Source: DAIDJM01 sp964250215 (GTDB taxonomy: Bacteria > Pseudomonadota > Alphaproteobacteria > Acetobacterales > Acetobacteraceae). From it: DNA of 20,651 bases. Position numbers and translations under genes: made by a program. The notes beneath the pieces are model-generated. The model saw only the letters and a list, made by a program, of their open reading frames with translations, did not search any database and was not told the DNA's origin. The stretch is from NCBI GenBank assembly GCA_964250215.1, contig CAXUEX010000038.1, positions 1 to 20,651 of the forward strand. Reading direction: 5' to 3'. Positions 8,981-16,900 of this stretch are shown one piece after another (the stretch's first letter is position 1; the number at the start of each line of letters is the position of its first letter).

Positions 8981-9604
8981 ATGATGAAGGGCGGCCCCGG
9001 GGCCGTCGCGATCTTCCTGTTCCTGCTCCCAGGCTTTCTCGGCCTCGCGGTCTTCGATCAGCTCGTCGAAGGACCGAAGCGCGAAGTGTTCGACCGGATC
9101 ATTTTTGCGCTTTCCATCACGCTGCTGAGCTCGATCGCAGTCAGCGCGTGCTTTGCATCGCCGATTATTCCGACACTGCCGATCGGTGACAAGACCGGCG
9201 TGTTCGAGGTTTTTGGCGGCTTGGTCGGCGCCTGGTTGGCAAGAACCACGGCGGCCTCCGTGCTGCTCTCCATCGCGCTCGCCGTTTTCGGCAATTACGG
9301 CCTCGCGCTCCGCATTGCTCGCGCACTCCGTCTCACCTACCGGACAAGCTCGGTCGACGTCTGGCAAGACATGTTCTACCGCTATCGCGCCTACTGGGTT
9401 CGCGTGGACTTCAAGGACAACCGCATTCTGATCGGTTGGCCGGAATACTTTTCGGCAACCGGGCAGCCCCGTGAACTCTTTCTGGCCGACGCCACCTGGT
9501 GGCTCCCGGACGCAAACAATCAACCCGCCCAGATGGACGTTTCGGGAGCAGGTGTCTATATTTCCAACTTCGACGACGTCGTTGGCATCACGTTGATGAA
9601 GTGA
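8981..9604 (+). CDS. DUF6338-like membrane protein
   Basis: The 207-residue protein has about three hydrophobic segments (roughly 8-26, 37-57, 88-108). A soluble C-terminal part follows, with YRAYWVRVDFKDNRILIGWP and a later GAGVYIS segment, which resembles DUF6338 proteins; function is unknown. The start is ambiguous: GGAGG (8974-8978) serves ATG 8984 best (5 nt) with ATG 8981 adjacent, and an in-frame GTG at 8972 has its own AGGAAG. It begins within 12 bp of the regulator's stop but is functionally unrelated, so co-transcription may be incidental. A tiny gene follows 8 bp later. The pair and the neighbouring toxin-antitoxin module look like an accessory insertion. Confidence 0.72.
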   Translation: MMKGGPGAVAIFLFLLPGFLGLAVFDQLVEGPKREVFDRIIFALSITLLSSIAVSACFASPIIPTLPIGDKTGVFEVFGGLVGAWLARTTAASVLLSIALAVFGNYGLALRIARALRLTYRTSSVDVWQDMFYRYRAYWVRVDFKDNRILIGWPEYFSATGQPRELFLADATWWLPDANNQPAQMDVSGAGVYISNFDDVVGITLMK

Positions 9605-9612
9605 GGACAGGC

Positions 9613-9795
9613 ATGGGCTACAAAATTTCCAGACCGCCGCTCGAAGGCGTTGGGGAAAAACCGACCACCCCAAAGCCGGGTCCCTATGGCGAGGTGTTGA
9701 AGGCTATAAGCGGTGAGCGCCCGACAACGCCGAAGCCTGTTGCAGGAAAGCCATCGAAGCCGGAGGAAAGTCGGAGCCGCCCGGGCCGCGACTGA
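9613..9795 (+). CDS. Tiny Pro/Thr/Lys-rich protein with repeated PTTPKP motif
   Basis: The ORF encodes 60 residues and begins 8 bp after the DUF6338-like stop with a GAGGACAGG ribosome-binding site. The sequence contains KPTTPKP (about 17-23) and RPTTPKP (about 36-42), is rich in Pro, Lys and Gly, and has no membrane segment. It is probably disordered and co-translated with the upstream membrane protein, perhaps as its partner. I do not recognise a family. The ORF is short, but the ribosome-binding site, tight spacing and internal repeat argue that it is real. Confidence 0.5.
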   Translation: MGYKISRPPLEGVGEKPTTPKPGPYGEVLKAISGERPTTPKPVAGKPSKPEESRSRPGRD

Positions 9796-9855
9796 ACGCG
9801 CGCCCAATGCGTGCATCAAAGCCGGGCGGCAGGCGACCGGCGGGAGCAAGCCGAG

Positions 9856-10236
9856 CTACCACAGCCGCTTCACCCCATACGCGTCGAACGGCCGTTCGTT
9901 GGAGACCAGCCACAAATCCTCCAGCATCGCCTGCGCCACCAGCAGCCGGTCGAACGGATCCCGATGCGGGGCCGGCAGACCGCCGGCAGCCCGCGCGTGC
10001 GACAACGTAATCGCCAGCGGCACGAAAAATTCGTCCGCCAATGCGCGCGGCAGATCGTGCATCAGCGGATCCGCATCCGGCAGCCGGCCCAGGCGGTGCT
10101 TCGTCGCCAGCTCCCACACGGAGGCCGCGCTGACGAACACCTCGCCTTCCTCGATGGCGCCATACGCCTTGCGACTCAGCCGCGCATCATCCAGCAGCCA
10201 CCAGATCAGCGCATGCGTGTCCAACAACAGCCGCAC
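9856..10236 (-). CDS. VapC-type PIN-domain toxin
   Basis: The 126-residue protein is a PIN-domain ribonuclease. The acidic metal ligands are visible as Asp6 (LLLDTHALIWW), Glu42 (SVWELATKHRLG), and Asp93/Asp96 (HRDPFDRLLVAQA); the late SNE..F segment is also typical. VapC toxins cleave specific RNAs (tRNA or rRNA sites) when the antitoxin is lost. GTG start at 10236, 3 bp after the antitoxin stop, so translation is coupled. It is full length with an intact active site, so the module should be functional. Confidence 0.92.
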   Translation of the reverse strand: MRLLLDTHALIWWLLDDARLSRKAYGAIEEGEVFVSAASVWELATKHRLGRLPDADPLMHDLPRALADEFFVPLAITLSHARAAGGLPAPHRDPFDRLLVAQAMLEDLWLVSNERPFDAYGVKRLW

Positions 10237-10239
10237 CGG

Positions 10240-10473
10240 TCACTGACCCCAGAGATCGAGCTCCTCATCCGGCAGCGGATCGAAAAACGAATCATCAACC
10301 GTGATCTTCCCCTTCATCGACCCCGGCGTCCGCCGCGGCGCCGCCGGCTTCAGCGGCACCAGCCGCGCCACCGGATCCTTGCCACGCGCCAGGATGATCT
10401 CCTCCCCCGCTTCCGCCCGCGCCAGCAGGTCGGAAAGGTTGGTCTTCGCCGCGTGCACCGTCACGATGGCCAT
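10240..10473 (-). CDS. Phd/YefM-type antitoxin
   Basis: The 77-residue antitoxin has an N-terminal Phd/YefM DNA-binding fold (AIVTVHAAKTNLSDLLARAE, then GEEIILARGKDPVARLVPL) and an acidic/aromatic C-terminal tail (DDSFFDPLPDEELDLWGQ) that should wrap the PIN toxin. The second ATG (10473) fits the usual family N-terminus MxxVTVHxAK and has GAGG upstream. An ATG at 10488 would add five residues. A doubled TTAGCTAA palindrome just upstream is the likely autoregulatory operator. Confidence 0.9.
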   Translation of the reverse strand: MAIVTVHAAKTNLSDLLARAEAGEEIILARGKDPVARLVPLKPAAPRRTPGSMKGKITVDDSFFDPLPDEELDLWGQ

Positions 10474-10488
10474 GGCCCAAACCCTCAT

Positions 10489-10512
10489 GTTAGCTAACCA
10501 AACTTAGCTAAC
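10489..10512. promoter_or_regulatory. Doubled TTAGCTAA palindrome, probable toxin-antitoxin operator
   Basis: Two perfect 8-bp palindromes TTAGCTAA (10490-10497 and 10504-10511) lie 14 bp centre to centre, the first extended to GTTAGCTAAC. They abut the antitoxin start region and are AT-rich in a GC-rich genome. Phd/YefM antitoxins bind adjacent palindromes in their own promoters, which fits. Confidence 0.65.
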
Positions 10513-10556
10513 CCCCCGCCCCGATCAAGCCCGTCACACTCGCCCCACGGAGCCCC

Positions 10557-11438
10557 ATGGAACAGCTCGCAACTGCCAACGGCATCCAGCTCTGCCACGA
10601 AACCTTTGGCGATCCCAAGAACCCACCGCTCCTGCTCATCATGGGCCTCGGTTGCCAGATGATCCTATGGGACGACGATTTCTGCGCCCAGCTCTCCGAG
10701 CGCGGCTATTTCGTGATCCGTTTTGATAACCGCGACGTCGGCCATTCCACATGGATCGACATCCCGCCGCCGCCGATCGATCTCGCGTCGCTGTTCATGG
10801 CCGCCATTCAGGGCAAGCCGATCCCGGGCCCCTATGCGCTCCGCGACATGGCGGCGGACGCCGTCGGGCTGCTCGATGCGCTCGGCATCGAAACGGCGCA
10901 TGTGGCCGGCGTCTCGATGGGCGGCATGATCGGGCAGGAACTGGCCATCCACCACGCGGGCCGGTTGCGCAGCCTGGTCTCCATCATGTCCAGCACCGGC
11001 GCCCCCGGCCTGCCCGGCCCCACGCCGGAGGCCGGCGCCGTGCTCATGGCGCCGCCGCCGCGCGACCGCGCCGAGTTCATCGCCAATTTTCAGACCGCCT
11101 GGCGCGTGCTGCGTGCCGGCAGCTTCCCGGAAGACGAGGCACACGACGCCGACCGCGCCGCGAGGCTCTGGGATCGCGGCATCAACCCCGCCGGCACCGC
11201 GCGGCAATTGCTGGCGATCTTCAAATCCGGGGACCGCACCGCCGCGCTTGGCCGCGTGCGCACGCCCACGCTGGTTGTGCACGGCGCGCCCGATCCGCTG
11301 GTGCCCATCGCGGCCGGCCGGGCCACCGCCGCGGCCATTCCGGGCGCCCAAATGCTAGAAATTCCCCGCATGGGCCATGCGCTGCCGATCGAACTCTGGC
11401 CGCGGGTGATCGGCGCCATCGCTGGGCATTGCCGGTGA
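10557..11438 (+). CDS. Alpha/beta-fold hydrolase
   Basis: The 293-residue protein has the alpha/beta-hydrolase core: an HG-like oxyanion region IMGLG (28-32), FDNRDVGHS (56-64), nucleophile elbow GVSMGG with Ser120, acid Asp246 in GAPDPLVP, and His274 in MGHALP. The FDNRDxGxS segment resembles the aclacinomycin-methylesterase-like and lipase-like group, so an esterase or lipase role is likely; the substrate is unknown. ATG 10557 has GGAG four bases upstream. It is divergent from the toxin-antitoxin module and 47 bp from the NnrU-like gene, probably co-transcribed. Confidence 0.87.
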   Translation: MEQLATANGIQLCHETFGDPKNPPLLLIMGLGCQMILWDDDFCAQLSERGYFVIRFDNRDVGHSTWIDIPPPPIDLASLFMAAIQGKPIPGPYALRDMAADAVGLLDALGIETAHVAGVSMGGMIGQELAIHHAGRLRSLVSIMSSTGAPGLPGPTPEAGAVLMAPPPRDRAEFIANFQTAWRVLRAGSFPEDEAHDADRAARLWDRGINPAGTARQLLAIFKSGDRTAALGRVRTPTLVVHGAPDPLVPIAAGRATAAAIPGAQMLEIPRMGHALPIELWPRVIGAIAGHCR

Positions 11439-11485
11439 TCCAGATCGCGTGAATGATCACGGCGTCATCCTATCGGGGCGCCTTT

Positions 11486-12163
11486 ATGGAAATGCTGATC
11501 CTCGCCGCGATGATTTGGCTGATCATCCATATCGGCGTGTCCGGAACCCACGCGCGGGAGGTTCTGGTGGGCCGCTGGGGCCAACCTCGGTTCATGGGCT
11601 ACTATTCCGGCGCGTCCGTAGTCTCGATCGTGCTGCTGGTGATCGCCTATCGCGCGTCCGGCAGCCCGACGCTTTGGGTGCCCTGGCACTGGCTGCAATA
11701 TCTCTGCATCGCCGCCATGCTGCCCGCCGCAATCCTGTTCGTCGGCTCGGTTGCCGGCCCGAATCCCACCGCGGCGGGCCAGAACGCGGCGCTCGGCCAG
11801 CCCGTGCACGGCATCCAGCGCATCACGCGTCATCCCATGCTCGTGGCCTTCACCATCTGGGCCGTGGTTCACCTGCTGTCGAACGGCGACTTCGCCTCGT
11901 GGGTGTTTTTCGGCACCTTTGCCGCCACCACGCTGGCCGGAATGCCGTCGATCGACCGCAAGCTGGCGGAGCGCGATCCCGAAAACTGGCGCCGCCTGGC
12001 CGCCAGCACCTCCATCGTTCCGGGCGCTGCCATCTGGCAGGGCCGCAATCGCCTGATCCTGGTTGAAATTTCGCCGATTGTCTGGGGCGGCGGCGCGCTG
12101 CTGTGGATCGTCTTGATCCTGCTCCACCCCCTCCTGATCGGAGTCCCAGTCTGGCCGAGATAG
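11486..12163 (+). CDS. NnrU-family integral membrane protein
   Basis: The 225-residue protein has five or six hydrophobic segments (about 3-19, 40-55, 66-87, 118-132, 138-152, 203-218). It also carries the RITRHPMLVAF and GMPSIDRKLAERDPENW elements seen in NnrU-family proteins and related isoprenylcysteine-methyltransferase-like membrane proteins. NnrU was named from denitrification loci, but many members have no such context; none is visible here. The start at 11486 puts the first membrane helix at the N-terminus, as in the family; an ATG at 11453 would add 11 residues. No good Shine-Dalgarno is seen for either. Confidence 0.82.
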   Translation: MEMLILAAMIWLIIHIGVSGTHAREVLVGRWGQPRFMGYYSGASVVSIVLLVIAYRASGSPTLWVPWHWLQYLCIAAMLPAAILFVGSVAGPNPTAAGQNAALGQPVHGIQRITRHPMLVAFTIWAVVHLLSNGDFASWVFFGTFAATTLAGMPSIDRKLAERDPENWRRLAASTSIVPGAAIWQGRNRLILVEISPIVWGGGALLWIVLILLHPLLIGVPVWPR

Positions 12164-12177
12164 AAAAGCAGCCCTCC

Positions 12178-12201
12178 AACCTTTCAAAACGAAGGTTTTT
12201 T
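12178..12201 (+). terminator. Intrinsic terminator after the NnrU-like gene
   Basis: AACCTT (12178-12183) pairs with AAGGTT (12192-12197) around an 8-nt loop, and the 3' arm runs into TTTTTT (12196-12201). It begins 15 bp after the stop codon. The stem is weak, but the position and T-run fit. Confidence 0.55.
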
Positions 12202-12202
12202 G

Positions 12203-12224
12203 GTTCTTTTTTTCAAAAAAGAAC
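12203..12224. repeat. AT-rich perfect hairpin, likely part of an interspersed repeat
   Basis: GTTCTTTTTT (12203-12212) and AAAAAAGAAC (12215-12224) form a 10-bp perfect inverted repeat with almost no loop. It can act as a terminator in both directions (T-run on either strand). From memory, very similar GGTTCTTTTTTTCAAAAAAG sequence recurs between genes in Acetobacteraceae genomes, where it creates spurious small ORFs; this needs a genome search. The non-genic stretch 12164-12457 contains this element, the terminator before it, and the sRNA locus after it. Confidence 0.55.
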
Positions 12225-12282
12225 ACTTTCTTGCTTCCAAGAGACGTGAACCAAGTTTCATGGTGCGGCGCAGCAAAAGCCC

Positions 12283-12311
12283 TTGCGCCCTGCTTTCCCG
12301 TCCCCTAGTTA
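12283..12311 (+). promoter_or_regulatory. Candidate promoter of the putative sRNA
   Basis: TTGCGC (12283-12288) and TAGTTA (12306-12311) are separated by 17 bp. The predicted transcription start, about 7 bp on, falls at 12318, where the first sRNA hairpin begins. The hexamers are only partial consensus matches; the spacing and the position are what support the call. Confidence 0.4.
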
Positions 12312-12317
12312 AAGGGC

Positions 12318-12394
12318 GACGGCGCGCTTAGGCCCGCCGTCTTCTTGGACGTTTCCTCCCTAAACTTGGCGGCCGAAAGGCCGCCATTTTTTTT
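12318..12394 (+). ncRNA. Putative trans-acting small RNA with CCTCCCT loop
   Basis: There is no protein gene here, but three ordered structures are present. Hairpin 1 is GACGGCG (12318-12324) with CGCCGTC (12335-12341). A small hairpin GTTT/AAAC (12351-12354/12362-12365) exposes CCTCCCT. A terminator follows: GGCGGCC, GAAA tetraloop, GGCCGCC, then eight T (12368-12394). The predicted transcript is about 77 nt. CCTCCC is complementary to Shine-Dalgarno sequences. Conserved UUUCCUCCCU-type cores occur in alphaproteobacterial sRNA families such as MmgR/alpha-r8 and related anti-Shine-Dalgarno sRNAs; the match here is TTTCCTCCCT at 12352-12361. Alternatively it is a leader attenuator of the acyltransferase gene 63 bp downstream. 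The family assignment is from memory and not searched. Confidence 0.65.
12368..12394 (+). terminator. Strong intrinsic terminator (GNRA loop, eight T)
   Basis: A perfect 7-bp GC stem GGCGGCC/GGCCGCC closed by a GAAA tetraloop is followed by A and eight T. It is the strongest terminator in the window. It lies over 200 bp after the nearest upstream stop, which itself has a terminator, so it must serve a separate short transcript. Confidence 0.88.
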
Positions 12395-12457
12395 GCCGCC
12401 ATTCTTTTTGCCGGGGGCCTGTGGCACGCTCCCTGACCAGGTAGAGGGTGGCGCGCC

Positions 12458-13999
12458 GTGCGGCTCAAAGGGATCGACGCGAGTTTTCTATATGCCGAGA
12501 CGCCGGAGACGCCGATGCATGTCGCCGGCTACACGTTGTTCGACGTGCCGCCGCCGCAGCGCGGCCGGTTCTATGAGGCGTATCGCGAGTTCCTCGCCAC
12601 CAGGATCGACATCGCGCCGCTGTTCACGCGCAAGCTGAAGCCCACTCCGCTCAACCTGGACCACCCTTCCTGGGTGGCGGACGACGCCTTCGATCTCGAT
12701 TTCCATCTCCGCGGCATCGTGCTGCCCGCGCCCGGAACGGCGGCGCAGATGGAGGAGACGATCGGCCGGCTGCATGGCGAACTGCTCGATCGCTCCCGCC
12801 CGCTCTGGCAATTCACGATCATCGAGGGCCTGGCCGACGGCCGGGCCGCGCTCTATTCGAAAGTGCACCATGCGGCGCTCGATGGCGGGGCCGGCATGGT
12901 GCTGACCAAGGCGATGTATGACGTCACGCCGCAGCCGCGCAGCCGTGCCGCCCTCGGCGAGCTGCGCCGCCCGCCGCCCGCCGCGCCGGCGCCGGAAGCC
13001 CCCGATCTGCTGGGCGGCGTGCGCGACCTCTATCTCAACTCGCTGCGTCAGCAGGTGGAGGCGCTGCGCAAGCTGCCCGATCTGCTGAAGGCCGTGAACA
13101 ACGTGCTGCTGCCGAAACTGCCGGAGCAGGATGCGAAGCTCGCCGACCTCGTTCCGGTGCAGTCGCTATCCCGTTTGCCGAGTCCGGCGGCGCCGCGCAC
13201 GCCGTTCAATGTGCAGATCAGCGGCGAGCGTGCCTATGCCGCCCGCGCGCTGCCGCTGGCCACGGCCAAGCGCCTTACGAAAGCCACCGGCACGAAGATG
13301 AACGACGTGGTGATGGCGATTTGCGCCGGCGCGCTGCGCCGATATCTTCAGGACCATGCGGCACTCCCCAAGCGCCCGCTCACCGCCTTTGTTCCCGTCT
13401 CGCTGCGCGAACTCGGCAATACCGAAATGAACAATCAGGTCGCCGGCATGATTTGCGGGCTGGCCACGCATATCGAGGAACCGCTCGGGCGGCTGCACGA
13501 GATCGCCCGCGGCGCGCAGAGTGCGAAATCGCTCACCGCCGACATCAAGGATGCGATGCCGCAGGATTACGCCTTCATCGGCGCCCCGCTGCTGCTCAGC
13601 GCGCTGGCCAGACTGTATGGGCGTTCGGGCGCCGCGAACTGGGTGGGCAGCCCGGTGAACGTGGTGATTTCCAACGTGCAGGGGCCGCCCGTGCCGCTGT
13701 TCTGCGGCGAGGCGCGCGTCACTGGCCTGTATCCCATTTCGATCCCGGCGCATGGCAACGCGCTGAATTTTACCGTGCAGAGCTACTGCGCCGAGCTCGA
13801 TTTCGGCCTCACCGCCGATCGGCGCGCGGTGCCCGATCTGCCGGTGCTCGCGGATTATCTGGCGCCGTCGCTTGAGGAATTGGTGCAAGCCGCCGGTTTG
13901 CCCGCGGAAATTCCCGCCGCTCCCGCACCGGAACCTGTCGATGAACGCGTGGTGAAGATCCGCGCGCCGAAGCGCCGCGCCGCGAGTGCCGCCACATGA
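12458..13999 (+). CDS. WS/DGAT-type acyltransferase
   Basis: The 513-residue protein belongs to the wax ester synthase / acyl-CoA:diacylglycerol acyltransferase family, which esterifies acyl-CoA with fatty alcohols or diacylglycerol into storage neutral lipids. The catalytic HHxxxDG is VHHAALDG (136-143; His138 is the base). PLWQFTIIEGL (115-125) precedes it. The C-terminal DUF1298-type domain has MNDVVMAICAGALRRYL (281-297) and NVVISNVQGP (401-410). The length is slightly above the usual 450-480 because of a Pro/Ala-rich insert at 160-183 and a basic tail. GTG start at 12458 with an AGGGTGG-type site upstream. Its stop overlaps the P450 start as ATGA, so the two are translationally coupled. 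Confidence 0.93.
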   Translation: MRLKGIDASFLYAETPETPMHVAGYTLFDVPPPQRGRFYEAYREFLATRIDIAPLFTRKLKPTPLNLDHPSWVADDAFDLDFHLRGIVLPAPGTAAQMEETIGRLHGELLDRSRPLWQFTIIEGLADGRAALYSKVHHAALDGGAGMVLTKAMYDVTPQPRSRAALGELRRPPPAAPAPEAPDLLGGVRDLYLNSLRQQVEALRKLPDLLKAVNNVLLPKLPEQDAKLADLVPVQSLSRLPSPAAPRTPFNVQISGERAYAARALPLATAKRLTKATGTKMNDVVMAICAGALRRYLQDHAALPKRPLTAFVPVSLRELGNTEMNNQVAGMICGLATHIEEPLGRLHEIARGAQSAKSLTADIKDAMPQDYAFIGAPLLLSALARLYGRSGAANWVGSPVNVVISNVQGPPVPLFCGEARVTGLYPISIPAHGNALNFTVQSYCAELDFGLTADRRAVPDLPVLADYLAPSLEELVQAAGLPAEIPAAPAPEPVDERVVKIRAPKRRAASAAT

Positions 14000-16900
14000 C
14001 ACCCGAGGGCCAGGGCGCCATCGCGCCGGCAACCATCGCCATTCCCATGCCGGCGCGCCTGCCGGTGATCGGCAACCTGCACCAGATCCCGCGCAGCCGC
14101 GTGATGCAGCACATGGTGCAGGTGGCGCGCGCGCACGATGGCATCGTGCAGCTCGATTTCGGCGGCCGCATCGGCATCCTGGTTTCGTCGGCGGAACTGG
14201 CGGCGGAGCTCTGCGACGAACGCCGTTTCCGCAAGGTTCTCGGCGCCGGGCTCTATAAAGTGCGCGATTTCGGCGGCGATGGGCTGTTCACCGCGTTCGG
14301 TGACGAGCCGAACTGGGCCAAGGCGCACCGTGTGCTCATGCCCGCCTTCTCGCTGCGCGCCATGAAGGGCTATTTCCCGGTCATGCTCGAAGTGGCCGAG
14401 CAGCTCGTGGCCAAATGGCGTATCCAGGAAGGCCGCGACGTCCTGCTGGCCGACGACATGACGCGGCTCACGCTGGATACCATTTCGCTCGCCGGCTTCG
14501 ATTACCGTTTCAATTCCTTCGCCACCGAGCGGCTGCACCCGTTCCTCGCCAGCATGACGCGCGGGCTCGAGGAGGCGCTGGCGGTGCTCACGCGGCTGCC
14601 GGTGCTGAAGAACATCCCCAGCCCCAAACGCGAGCAGCAATACGCGGCCGACGTGCAGGCGATGTTCGATCTGGTGGATGAGGTGATCCGCGAACGCCGG
14701 GCGCATCCGCAACCCGGCAACGATCTGCTCAACCTGATGCTCACCGCCGTCGATCCGGAAACCAAGACCACGCTCGACGACGTGAACATCCGTTTCCAGA
14801 TCATCACTTTTCTCATCGCCGGCCACGAGACCACCAGCGGCCTGCTGACCTTCGCGATCTACCTGCTGCTGCGCCACCCGGCCGTGCTGGCGCAGGCCTA
14901 CGCCGAGGTGGACCGCGTGCTGCCCGATGGCCACACGCCGGAATACGCCGATCTCGCACAGCTCTCCGTGATCGACCGCGTGCTCAAGGAAACCCAGCGC
15001 CTCTGGCCCACCGCGCCGGCAATCACGGTGGGCGCCTATGAGGATACGGTGATCGGCGGCCGTTACGCCATCAAGAAGGATTATCCCACGGTGCTGCTGA
15101 TCGCGGCGCTGCACCGTGATCCGAAAGCCTGGGAGAACCCGGACGCCTTCGACATCGACCGCTTCCTGCCCGAACACGAAGCCGAACTTCACCCACATGC
15201 CTACAAACCTTTCGGCAACGGCGTGCGCGCCTGCATCGGCCGGCAGTTCGCGCTGACCGAAGCCAAACTGGCGCTGGCCATCGTGCTGCAGAATTTCGCG
15301 CTCAGCGATCCGCACGATTACCGGCTGCGCGTGAAGGAAACGCTCACGCTGAAACCCGACGATCTGCGCATCCGCGCGCGCCTGCGCCGGCCGCACGAAC
15401 GCCTGCGCCCGGCCGAGCCCCGCGCCGCATCGCCGCAGCCGACCGATGCCGCGTCGAAAATGCGCCCCGCCGAAGCTCGAGGCGCACTCGCGGTGCTCTA
15501 TGGCACCAGCCTCGGCACCTGCCGCGAAATCGCCGAGCAGATTGCCGAACGCGCCGGCGATATCGGCTACGATACCGCAACAATCCCGCTCGACGACGCC
15601 TTGGCAAGCCTGCCCGAGGCTGGCACGCTCATTGCCGTCACCTCCACCTACAACGGCCGCGCGCCAGACAATGCGGCCAAGCTGGAAGCCGCGATGGACG
15701 CGCGCCAGTCGCTGCCGGCGCGCACGGCCGACCTGCGGTATGCGGTGTTCGGCTGCGGCAACACGCAGTGGCGCGACACCTACCAGGCCTTTCCGAAACG
15801 CGTGCAAGCCGCACTCGCCGCCACGGGTGCCGCCCTTCTGCTGGAACGCGGCGAAGCGGATGCCGACGGCGATTTCGACGGCGCGCTCACCGCTTGGACC
15901 ACGCGGCTGTTCGCACTGCTCGGCGAGAGCCGCCCGGCCGCCCCGCCGAAGCTTGTCGCCAAAATGGTCGATGCGCAGGCCGTGCGCGGCACCGTGCTGC
16001 CGGAAAATGCGGCCGCCTTCGAAGTAATATCGAATACGGAACTGGTGCACGACGCCGCTGGCCTGTGGGACCACAGCACGGAGGCGCCCCGCGGCCCGGT
16101 GCGCCACATTGCGCTTCGCCTGCCCGCGGGGGTGGCCTACGAAACCGGCGATCATTTCGCGATCTACGCGCGCAACCGCCCGGAACTCGTCGCCGCGGCC
16201 GCCGCGCGCTTCGGCGTGGTGCCGGATCAGGTGATCGTGCTGGAGGGGCAGGGGCGCAGCGTGCGGCATCTGCCGATCGGCCAGCCACTCACGGTCCGCC
16301 ACCTGCTCGGCGATTTCCTGGAACTTCAGGATCCGGCCACGCGCGCTGATCTGCGCACGCTCAGCGCCCACACCGCCTGCCCAGATACGCGGACGAAACT
16401 AACCGCGTTGGCCGAAGGCGAAGATTTCCAGGTGCTCGTGGCCGGCAAGCGGCTCACGCTGCTCGACATGCTGGAAGCCCACCCCGCCGTGGAACTGCCG
16501 CTCGAAAGCTTCATGGCCCTCTGCGCGCCGGCGCGGCCCCGCTTCTATTCGATCTCCTCCTCGCCCCTCGCCGAACCCCGCCAAGCCACGCTCACGGTCG
16601 GCACGCTCGATGCGCCCGCCTGGTCCGGCATCGGCCAGTATCGCGGCGTCGCCTCCTCGTATCTCATGGGCGTGCAACCGGGCGAAACGGTGCTCGGCTA
16701 TGTCCGCCGCCCGAACCCGCCCTTCGCGCCGCCCGCCGATCCGCGCGTGCCCATGCTGCTCATCGGCCCCGGCACCGGCATCTCCCCGTTCCGCGGCTTC
16801 CTGCAGCAGCGTGCGATCCTACGCGAACGCGGCGAAGCCACCGGCCAAACATTGCTGTTCACCGGCTGCCGCCATCCGGACCACGATTTTCTGTATCGCG

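Noticed and set aside
13855..16371. Open frame of 838 codons on the minus strand across the acyltransferase-P450 region
   Set aside because: It is antisense to two unmistakable genes; its Arg/His/Gly-rich translation is the usual shadow of high-GC coding DNA and has no domain signature.
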